Below are positions 46,501 through 58,500 of a stretch of 64,000 nt of DNA, piece by piece. Position 1 is the stretch's first letter. The number at the start of each line of letters is the position of its first letter. A program made the position numbers and the translations under genes. Source of the stretch: Mimachlamys varia (taxonomy: Eukaryota; Mollusca; Bivalvia; Pectinida; Pectinidae); the NCBI GenBank assembly GCA_947623455.1, contig OX392538.1, forward strand, positions 124,001 through 188,000. The letters run 5' to 3'. Below the pieces are notes generated by a model that was not told where the DNA came from, searched no databases, and saw only the letters and a list, made by a program, of their open reading frames with translations.

Positions 46501-49500
46501 TAACTTTTAGTCCGATAAATCCCACAAAAACCCTAACCCTATCTATCTCTAATTATAAAATCACAGTGTACACGCGTGCTTTGTTGTCATTTCCACATCA
46601 AAAACATATTGAAGCAATACATCAACAAGTTATGTATATGAAACTGCATATTCAAAAAGAGAAAATGCATTTTTGTGCACACATTTACTTAACACAGAGC
46701 ATTTTGCATGACTGTGTTGAAGTGTTTGATTAAACTGCAATAGTTAGGTACGAAACAACTGTTGGTGTTATAAGTGCATATCTTGTTGCAGACCGTACAT
46801 ATATCAAATGTTTCAAAAGCCTTCTGAATCCATTCAAAACTTAACCCTTTTTGCCTCCACAACCGGCAATTTCGCTACATAAATCCCCCCATGTCAACAT
46901 TATTGCCCCCCCCCCCTTCATATTGGCTTTAACACGGTGTACTTGGGATTTTTATAAAACCTTCATGCTGCCTAAGTATAGGATATGAATTCACCTGTCT
47001 AAAGCACTATCGTTATGGTTTATTTAACAAAGGTTAAAAAAACTTTAGGTTTATGGCTTAACAACAGCTAATCATATAGCAATAACCACATCTCGGAAAA
47101 TTCTCATCTAGCCCAAGTATCGACTTGATAAAATATATATCATTGTTGAGGTCTTTGTTTGCTCACCCGAGTGATTACTACCGAGAGTGATATCCAATCA
47201 CGCTATCAGGATCTTTGAACTATTTCTTCACATATCAAATTTTCTTTCTCAGCAATATATTCTAGTGCTTATCTATATTGGTGCCCCGCAATGGTGACAT
47301 GTCACTGAACGCATCTAATTCAATGTCAGACAAGGTCAATTTCGTGTTCCTTAGTATAGATTTACCATTAAGAAAATCTTTAGGTTTAAACTGCTGTCTT
47401 GAGAAGGCGGTTTATCAAAGGTCATTTGTGAGTATGGGGTGTATCAGAGGTCTTTTGATATCGGGGTAAAGAATGTCAACGAAATAATAAGACATAATTA
47501 TGTTAAAAACGTATACACATGTATATAGCCTACCGATATCAATATAATAGCCCAATGGATAAATATCAATATTGTTATATATTGTTTGAAGGGAGAGGCT
47601 GATATGCTCTCTTGTAATAAAGTTAATTATCAACATCAATGATAGTGAAATCCTATTTTATCTATTTTAATGATTGTATTTGCAAACAAACAACTTACGG
47701 CACAAGGATTCGAAAGGTACAGGTTGATAGACTATGAACAAGTTTTATGGTCAGTATTTTGGTTTCTTTGAGAAATATTCTACATCCTTGTATGCTATGC
47801 TATGCTATGCATATTTTTGAGTATGCTCATTTAGTATGCCTGCTTGTTGTGATTGAGAATTATGCCTCAGTTCTCATTTGAAAACATGATATTTACTTGG
47901 ATTTAACCTAGATTTACATTGTGCTTGTCGTCGATGAAACAGAAAACACTTATTTTCCGGAACACCTGATCTAATTCTCTTGTCCTTTTACAAGGATCTC
48001 TATGTAAATTTGTCCTTTGTTCACATTTTGCCTCTAGTTATATCGATTTTGAGTTCGGAGTATGGTTTTGTTGACGCTTTGGTATTCTCTTATTTTATGT
48101 TTTTCTTGACAGGTTTCGTCACTGCAGAGATATTCAGATTAGATCCCGACCAGAATGTCCTCGATATCAGAGACTATTACGTCACACTGTCCACCTCGGC
48201 CCTAAGTAAGATCCACTGCGGCTTGTTGTGCACCATGAGGCTTGGCACGTGCCATTATTACATTTATAACGCAATTTCAACCACATGTTACGGCCGACCA
48301 AACACGGCGTTTATACCGTATAAATCAGGGGAACTGATGCGGCTGCCAAGCGCGTCTTCAAAGATGGTTGACATCACAAACACACAGAACGGTAAATATA
48401 CGGTCATTCCGATTACAGGTGAACGTGAGACAGAAACAGACAGGTAAGTACACGGTCATTCCGATTACAGGTGGACGTGAGACAGAAACAGACAGGTAAA
48501 TACATAGTCCTTCCGATTACAGGTGGACGTGAGACAGAAACAGAGAGGTAAATACACGGTCATTTCGATTACAGGTGGACGTGAGACAGAAACAGACAGG
48601 TAAATACATAGTCCTTCCGATTACAGGTGAAAGTGAGACAGTAACACACAGGTAAATACACGGTCGTTCTGATTACAGGTGGACGTGAGACAGAAACACA
48701 CAGGTAAATACACGGTCATTTCGATTACAGCTGGACGTGAGACAGAAACAGAGAGGTAAATACACGGTCATTCCGATTACAGGTGAACGTGAGACAGAAA
48801 CTGACAGGTAAATACACGGTCATTCCGATTACAGGTGAACGTGAGACAGGAACGCACAGGTAATATAAATACACGGTCATTCCGATTACAGGTGGACGTG
48901 AGACAGAAACAGACAGGTAAATACACGGTCATTCCGATTACAGGTGAACGTGAGACAGTAACATACAGGTAAATACATGGTCTTTCCGATTACAGGTGGA
49001 CGTGAGACAGAAACAGAGAGGTAAATACACTGTCATTTCGATTACAGGTGAACGTGAGACAGTAACACACAGGTAAATACACGGTCATTCCGATTCCAGA
49101 TGGACGTGAGACAGAAACACACAGGTAAATACACTGTCATTCCGATTACAGGTGAACGTGAGACAGAAACAGACAGGTAAGTACACGGTCATTCCGATAA
49201 CAGGTGAACGTGAGACAGTAACACACAGGTAAATACATGGTCTTTCCGATTACAGGTGGACGTGAGACAGAAACAGAGAGGTAAATACACCGCATTTCGA
49301 TTACAGGTGAACGTGAGACAGAAACACACAGGTAAATACACGGTCATTCCGATTCCAGATGGACGTGAGACAGAAACACACAGGTAAATACACTGTCATT
49401 CCGATTACAGGTGAACGTGAGACAGAAACAGACAGGTAAGTACACGGTCATTCCGATTACAGGTGAAAGTGAGACAGTAACACACAGGTAAATACACGGT

Positions 49501-52500
49501 CGTTCTGATTACAGGTGACGTGAGACAGAAACACACAGGTAAATACACGGTCATTTCGATTACAGCTGGACGTGAGACAGAAACAGAGAGGTAAATACAC
49601 GGTCATTCCGATTACAGGTGAACGTGAGACAGAAACTGACAGGTAAATACACGGTCATTCCGATTACAGGTGAACGTGAGACAGGAACGCACAGGTAATA
49701 TAAATACACGGTCATTCCGATTACAGGTGGACGTGAGACAGAAACAGACAGGTAAATACACGGTCATTCCGATTACAGGTGAACGTGAGACAGTAACATA
49801 CAGGTAAATACATGGTCTTTCCGATTACAGGTGGACGTGAGACAGAAACAGAGAGGTAAATACACTGTCATTTCGATTACAGGTGAACGTGAGACAGTAA
49901 CACACAGGTAAATACACGGTCATTCCGATTCCAGATGGACGTGAGACAGAAACACACAGGTAAATACACTGTCATTCCGATTACAGGTGAACGTGAGACA
50001 GAAACAGACAGGTAAGTACACGGTCATTCCGATAACAGGTGAACGTGAGACAGTAACACACAGGTAAATACATGGTCTTTCCGATTACAGGTGGACGTGA
50101 GACAGAAACAGAGAGGTAAATACACCGCATTTCGATTACAGGTGAACGTGAGACAGAAACACACAGGTAAATACACGGTCATTCCGATTCCAGATGGACG
50201 TGAGACAGAAACACACAGGTAAATACACTGTCATTCCGATTACAGGTGAACGTGAGACAGAAACAGACAGGTAAGTACACGGTCATTCCGATTACAGGTG
50301 AAAGTGAGACAGTAACACACAGGTAAATACACGGTCGTTCTGATTACAGGTGACGTGAGACAGAAACACACAGGTAAATACACGGTCATTTCGATTACAG
50401 CTGGACGTGAGACAGAAACAGAGAGGTAAATACACGGTCATTCCGATTACAGGTGAACGTGAGACAGAAACTGACAGGTAAATACACGGTCATTCCGATT
50501 ACAGGTGAACGTGAGACAGGAACGCACAGGTAATATAAATACACGGTCATTCCGATTACAGGTGGACGTGAGACAGAAACAGACAGGTAAATACACGGTC
50601 ATTCCGATTACAGGTGAACGTGAGACAGTAACATACAGGTAAATACATGGTCTTTCCGATTACAGGTGGACGTGAGACAGAAACAGAGAGGTAAATACAC
50701 TGTCATTTCGATTACAGGTGAACGTGAGACAGTAACACACAGGTAAATACACGGTCATTCCGATTACAGATGGACGTGAGACAGAAACACACAGGTAAAT
50801 ACACTGTCATTCCGATTACAGGTGAACGTGAGACAGAAACAGACAGGTAAGTACACGGTCATTCCGATAACAGGTGAACGTGAGACAGTAACACACAGGT
50901 AAATACATGGTCTTTCCGATTACAGGTGGACGTGAGACAGAAACAGAGAGGTAAATACACCGCATTTCGATTACAGGTGAACGTGAGACAGAAACACACA
51001 GGTAAATACACGGTCATTCCGATTCCAGATGGACGTGAGACAGAAACACACAGGTAAATACACTGTCATTCCGATTACAGGTGAACGTGAGACAGAAACA
51101 GACAGGTAAGTACACGGTCATTCCGATAACAGGTGAACGTGAGACAGTAACACACAGGTAAATACATGGTCTTTCCGATTACAGGTGGACGTGAGACAGA
51201 AACAGAGAGGTAAATACACGATCATTCCGATTACAGGTGGACGTGAGACAGAAACAGACAGGTAAATACACGATCATTCCGATTACAGGTGGAGGTGAGA
51301 CAGAAACAGACAGGTAAATACAAGGTCATTCCGACTACAGGTGGACGTGAGACAGAAACAGACAGGTAAATACACGGTCATTCCAATTACAGGTGAACGT
51401 GAGACAGTAACACACAGGTAAATACATGGTCATTCCGATTACAGGTGGACGTGAGACAGAAACAGAGAGGTAAATACACGATCATTCCGATTACAGGTGG
51501 ACGTGAGACAGAAACACACAGGTAAATACACGGTCATTCCGATTACAGGTGAACGTGAGACAGAAACACACAGGTAAATATACGGTCATTCCGATTACAG
51601 GTGAACGTGAGACAGAAGCAGACAGGTAAATACACGGTCATTCCGATTACAGGTGAACGTGAGACAGAAACAGACAGGTAAGTACACGGTCATTCCGATT
51701 ACAGGTGAACGTGAGGCAGAAACACACAGGTAAGTACACGGTCATTTCGATTACAGGTGAACGTGAGACAGAAACACACAGGTAAATACACGGTCATTCC
51801 GATTACAGGTGGACGTGAGACAGAAACAGGCAGGTAAATACACGGTCATTCCGATTACAGGCGGACGTGAGTTCACAGTTTCTACAATATGGTCACGTGG
51901 AGGTCCATATTTTGTGGTATTAACCTAATGTTTCTGCAATTAGAAACACCGAGTTAATATTGTATTTGTGACGTCATAATCATTGTCATGTAATAGTGCC
52001 CAAGTGTGAATTCCATGCTTCATCAAGATAAATATAATGCAGTCTCAGTCTTTTGCAAAACGTGTACACATTTTGTTCATGTTTTCATATGCCGACGCGC
52101 TTCCTAACCTTTGTCTTGTGTTACAGAATTCCGGTCGTGTGTACTGGAACAACGAGGTATACTGGTGGGAAACAGTACCTGTATACATGTCACAGACACG
52201 ACCGTTAGTGGGTATGGTATTACGGACATCTGTGCTGAATATGATGGAGTTCCATTTGAACCGAGGTCAAAAGTCTTGTCTGAAGCGTACAAAGTGCCGA
52301 TGCTTGAGCGTGGTTATACAGGTATATATCCTCATTGTTGTGTATACTTGCGTGAGGTCATTGGTAGTGTTATTTATCAAGTGCATGGAACTGAGGGTCA
52401 TATTGGAGTTTATGGACTCACATATAAGCTGAGGCCACTATACATGCATGCACATATTTTTGGGTAACTGCCCAGTCCATTAACTCCCATATTGCCCAAA

Positions 52501-55500
52501 TTGCGATGCAATGTTTGTAATATTATATCTAATCTACCAAACACGACCACATCATATGAAATAAATAGAGGATATATTACAGTGTCTTCAGTAATACCAA
52601 ATATATTTCAGGAGTGGGCTAATATTTTGATATTTTTCACGAGTGCGCAGCATGAGTGAAAATATCAAAATATTATCCTCACGAATGAAATGTATCTCGT
52701 ATTACTGAAGATACTATTAGATATTCTGTTTATTTCATTTTCATTGCAAAAGATCACATCAAGTTGACAATACTTGGTGTAGATACTTTTGACACTAACA
52801 AGTCTAGACACTTCGATGGGACAAAATATAGTCCTCTCTGTTAACATTTCAATAAAATGTGAAAACTCGTCACTTACTTCTTTTGAACCCTGATTTTAAA
52901 GAAGAATGTGTTTGTCTTCATATTTTAAATAAGTATGTCATATTACTGAAATAATGTAAAATATCTGGAAGAAGTCCCGCCATCAACGCAGATCATTACG
53001 CAATGTTGATAACCGCCGAAGCTACAGTCGGTAGATGGTGAGAAGCGAGGGAAATGATGAGTTGTTTTGTCACCATTTATCCAGATGATAAATATCAGTC
53101 CCATCCAGGCTTGTGTAAGTTACACTTTATCCCTATCACTGTCAGAGATGATCCTAGTTCTCTTGTACATGTACTTTTCGCTATATTTTGCGACTTGGAG
53201 ACGCTGTGTTTCGTTTGGTCAACACAAGTTTCCTCCAATCAAACAGATAGAACTACTGACTTGCATAGTATAACAGGTTCCTTAAAATGACGATAAATTT
53301 AGAATTAAACACTGTGTTTTTACAGGGATAAATTCCCGATTAAGGTGACAGATCTGAAAATTCTGTGCAGTAAAATGAGCCTTCCGTGTCGTTAAACTAA
53401 CTAGCATTTGAACAGAACGGTAGCTTGAATTTTTCCCCAAGCTAGTTTGTAAGCTGTGTTTTGGTTGGTCAAATCAGCAAAAGTGATATTTTTTCACTAG
53501 TGAAATATTTTCGATATTTCACTGGTAAAAATGTAATAAAAACAGAAATCTATCACAGCCGAAAAAGGTATAGTGCCCGCTGCCAGGTATACAGTAGTTC
53601 CCGTTGCTAAGGAAGGCAGATTACTATACCAAATAGAACATGGCCTGTTATCCAATAGCCTTCCTAGATATTGTCATGTAACGTACTTATTTTATTTATG
53701 TCTCACTCCTTGCCCTGAAATCTACATGTAGTGAACTAATTCCAATAAATACTTGTTTCACTAAAACTATCTGGTTCTATTTTTTTAAACATAATTGATA
53801 AATTCCTACATATAATCAGTTCTCATTCTAGTCTTATCTATCTGATGACTAGTATATATAAATTCTAAATGAACCAAAATAACGTTCATAATAGAATGAA
53901 TTATTGAAATTAACATGTATTCATCTATATACAACACTGTCTTTGAAGCGTGCTGGTAACTGTCCTTTCGTTGCGCGCGCGGATCGTCGGACCGGTATAT
54001 CAGGACTACCTGACTTGTCCATTGCGTCATCTATGACGTCATCAAAATCCCCATCTACGTCATCATGCGACATCCCAGATCTTATCGGTTCGCTATCATT
54101 TTGTCGAAAGTTCTTCCTGCAACTTTCGGTTAGATCGCGCTCTTTATCGTTTCTGTCATGTTGCGCGTTAACTCTCTGATCTGGTTGCGCGTCATTAGCT
54201 TCATCGCGTTTTTCCACACGAATATCTGGATCCTCGAATACTGAATTCCTATTTCCATTCGAATTCACATTTCGCTTAGACTTTTCATGAAACTTTTTCA
54301 CACTGGTTATATTTCGCTTATATTCCTGACCTTTCTCGGTCTGGATTTTTACACAATTGCGATATTTGGTCACAACTTTAACTGGTTTCGGATCAAACAC
54401 TGGATCTAACTTATTTTCACGATCTTTCCTTAGCAACACTTGATCGCCTACACCGATATCACTTTCTTTCGCTTTTCTTTTGTGGTCCACATAGACTCTT
54501 CCCTTTTCTTTGTTTTCGCCGTCGCGATACCGTACCTTAATGTCGATGTCTGTTGATCGATATTCCAAATCCGGTAATTTGGTTCGCAGTTTCTTTCCAT
54601 AACAGAAGTTCCGCGGGACTGATTCCTGTTGTGGAATGTGGTGTGGCGCGGTACATCATCAGATATGTCTGGAGATCGTCTTTCCAGTTATGTTTCTCAG
54701 CATGAGCGATCCGTATTTGTTTCAAAATAGATCGGTTCTGTCTTTCGACCTCCCCATTTGCCTGGGGCCAATGCGGCGTTACGCGCCTATGTTCAATGCC
54801 ATTTTTCCTTAGAAACGACTGGAAATGATCACTTTTGAATTGTGGTCCATTATCGGTAGTGACACTCACTGGATTTCCAAAGGAACTAAACAGTTTTTTA
54901 ATACTAGCGACAGTCTTTTCAGCTGTTATCGACTTACTTATGCTGACCTCTACCCATCTCGAATAATAGTCAACAACAACAAGCAAGTTGTCTCCTGATG
55001 ACAAGGGTCCCAAAAAATCAATAGCAATATCTTGCCATGGTCCTTGTGGAAGCTCGGATCGGGTCATAGGTTCAGGCTTCGATGGATTACATACGAGTTG
55101 ACACCCATAACATCCTTTACAGTGATTTTCCACATCCTTATCCATCTTGGGCCACCAAACCTTTGTACGCAGTCTCTGCTTCATCAAAACTATCCCTGGA
55201 TGTCCTTCATGACCTATTTCCATGACTTGTTCTCTCAGAGATGTTGGCACAACAATCCGAGTACCCCTGAGTACTAGATTGTTAACACATGACAGTTCCT
55301 GTCTTACAAATAGATAAGCTTTGTACTTGAGTTTGTACCACTGCCCAGATGCCATATATTGTCTCATGTTTTGTAACTCTGGGTCGACTTGAGACGCTGT
55401 CTCGATCTCTTTCAGTGTCATTGCTGTCGGAACACTTGATTCCGCCACAAATTGAACATATTCCTCAGTCAGATTCTTTTCCTCTTGTCGTGTACCATCT

Positions 55501-58500
55501 TTTCCTAGCAACCGTGACAACGAATCTGCGATGTTCTGTGTTCCCGGAATATGTCTGACTTGGTATTTGTACGGCTGAAGTCGCAATACCCAACGCTCAA
55601 CTCGTGCACTTGGTTTTGACTTTTCTGAAAAGATATACTGTAGAGGCTTTTGGTCGGTCACTAACTCAAAATTAGTACCGTAGATATACAGGTGAAACCT
55701 TTCGCATGCCCATACTAAGGCAAGAGCCTCCTTTTCTGTTTGCGAATACCTTCGTTCGACATTTGACAAACTACGGCTTGCATAGCAAATCACTCGACTT
55801 TGTCCATTTTTCTCCTGTACTAGTATTCCCCCTAGTCCAACAGGACTTGCATCGGCTATGACTTGGGTTTTAGCATTTAAGTCAAAATACCCCAACGTCT
55901 TTGCACTAGATAGTCTCTCTTTCAAAGTCTGAAATGCACCTTCTTGTTCGGTTGTCCACACAAATGGTTCACTTTTCTTTGTCAGCTTCCGCAACGGTTC
56001 TGCCACCGTAGCAAGATCGGAGATAAATCTTCCACTGAAATTGACAAGTCCCAGAAAACTCCTCATCTCAGTCACAGTTTCTGGACGTCTAGCTTCCTGA
56101 ACCGCTTTGACTTTGTCGTTTGCCAGTCCTACTCCTTTTCCTGACAAAATGTGTCCCATGAATTCAACTTCTGGCAAGTTGAATTTGCACTTATCATAGT
56201 TCAAGGTAAGCCCTTTCGCTGACAAAACTGATAAGACTTGGTGAAGCCTGTTGTCATGTTCTTCCTGTGACACCCCGTGAATCACAATGTCATCAAATAT
56301 GCTATGTACTCCTGGACATTTGTCTAGTATCTGCATCACAATCCGATCGTAGATTTCCGGAGCATAGCTAATCCCGAACATCAGACGTTTATATTGAAAT
56401 ACACCCTTGTGAGTGATGAATGCTGTGATCCTCTTGACTCTGGATCCAGTTCTATTTGGTGATAAGCCCATTTGATGTCAAGTTTTGTGAAAACTTTGCT
56501 GCCATTTAATTCCTGTAATATCTCGTCTACAATTGGTATTTGATATCTTTCTCTCACAATCGCCGTGTTGGCCTGCCTCATGTCCACACACAATCGTATG
56601 TCTCCAGATGATTTTGGAACGAAAACGACTGATGATACCCATTCTGTTGGTCCAGTAACTGGCTCAATAATGTCCCGTTGAACAAGTTCAGTCAATTTTT
56701 TTTTTCAAGTTTTTCTCTCAGTTGATATGGAATCCTACGACTCGCTTGGACGACTGGTGTCACATCTTTGTTTATTGGAAGTCTTAACTGGAAATCTTTA
56801 AGTTTTCCAAGACCCTCAAAACAGTTTGGATATAAATTCCGAATATCCACCGAATTTATTTGCTCAGCCTCACACTCAGGTCCCAATCTTAGTACCTTCA
56901 GTTCCATGGCTGTTTTCCTCCCTAGCAGTGCCTTTCCATTTTCTTTTATTACAAAGAACTCTGCTGTAGTCTCGACACGTGATTCTTTCACTTTTATGTT
57001 TGCGACAAAACTTCCCACGACTATTAGTGGCGTTTCATTTCCATATGCAAACAGTTTTTTCTTTGGTTTCCGGTTTTGGTCTACCACCTTTATCTTTGCT
57101 TTTTTAAGCTGCTCCCAACACCTTTGGTCAAGTACGTTAACAGTAGCACCTGAATCAATAATTAGTCCTGTGTCTACACCACCAAATTCAAACGTTATCA
57201 GAGTAGTTTTCTCTTCAACACCAATTCCAAATAAAAAATCGTCATCCGATTCCTCAGTTTCTAACTGTTTCACTCGGTGTTTCACTTTTGTACTCTCATG
57301 TCTCGCCTTTGTTTTACAACGCGACGCGAAATGTCCGATGTTGTGACATTTGTTACACTTTTTCTTTTTAGCAGGACAACTGGGATCTGATTTAACATGT
57401 CCAGTGTAACCACACGCGTAACACAGTCTAGTGTCCGTTTCATCAGACTTCCTAGGTTTTTGCCACGATTTTTTCACGTACGAGCCTTTGGATTTTACTT
57501 TATTCACAGTTTCGTGATTTTCGATAGAAGTTGCCTCCCTTTGTGCATTTTCGTATGCATGACTGATATCGCGTACCTGTTCAAGCGTGACATTACGTCT
57601 CTCCAGAAGTTTCCTCCTCAGCCTGGTCGAGTAACATTTCTCTATGATCTGATCTCGAATCATTTCATTGATGTCGTTGAAATTACAAAATTGTGCTTTT
57701 TCACGTAGTCTAGTGATGAATTGATCAATCGATTCGGTAGCTTCTTGTATCATAGATCTAAACTGTGATCTTTCAAATGTTTCATTTACTTGGGGTCGAA
57801 AATGTTCCATTAGAACAGTTTTTGTTACGGTGTAAACTGTCTCACCTTGATCTTGGTTTGGGTCCCTTAATGTCGGCAACGTATAGTATATATCCTGTAC
57901 TGCCATTCCAGCGCAATGTAGCAACAATGCCTTCCTCTGTTCGGCTTCATTAACCCCTTTTCCCGTATCATACAGCTCGAAGGATCTTATCCATTTCTGC
58001 CAACGGTAATACAGAGTCGATGTTTTTGTCGTGTCAAATTGGCAAATACAACCTAAATCCGTTAGATTTACAGCGGCTGCTTGACCGTTATTTTTAACTA
58101 TTAATTATAATTCTCCAATAATACACATGTAGCTTATACAATGACATGTATATGTGAATACTACACATATCACGATGTTTCAAGTTACAACAAGGAAAGA
58201 CTCATTGGCTTTAGCTATCTTGACCCAGCACATACAATGTAACACGTGTTAGAAATCTCAGACTAATTGTTAAAATAATGTCAGTAGTTTTAGCTCTGGA
58301 ACGGTGCACACTTCAGGTGCAGGCTGATGTACTGATGTTACTGGGGGTTTTATCAAAAATAATAAGTCATGATGAAAAGTTAAAAACAAACAAGCATTAC
58401 TAAAACAAGCTGAGTGAAAACGGCCAAACATGTGAACGATATATACAAAGATGTATTTCGATCTCTCGGATAAGTGTTTATTTGTTCAATGTAGTTCTAT

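Larger units (their letters stand above)
53921..58087 (-). mobile_element. Ty3/Gypsy retrotransposon, degenerate, antisense in lectin intron 3
   Basis: Minus-strand order gag, zinc knuckles, protease, reverse transcriptase, RNase H, integrase: the Ty3/Gypsy order. Three frame breaks are visible, at about 56695 (A10 run), about 56430 (within the RT) and about 54575 (integrase C-terminal part), and the gag frame has no ATG at its upstream end (open from 58081 back to a stop). No LTR pair was found at either side, so the copy is old or truncated. It is unlikely to be active. The antisense orientation relative to the host gene is common for intronic elements. Confidence 0.88.

Noticed and set aside
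46480..46560. CCCTAACCC words resembling telomere repeats
   Set aside because: Only two or three degenerate copies; too short to call an interstitial telomere.
34543..46733. Many plus-strand open frames of 200-510 codons rich in Trp, Cys and Gly
   Set aside because: Overlapping frames of the same 37-bp intronic minisatellite; the last one only runs on into adjacent non-coding DNA.
53565..53630. GGTATAGT ... ACTATACC short inverted repeat near the Gypsy 3' side
   Set aside because: Only 8-nt arms and no matching copy at the other side, so not accepted as an LTR or element end.
56768..57346. 192-codon plus-strand open frame
   Set aside because: Antisense shadow of the Gypsy gag-protease region on the minus strand.
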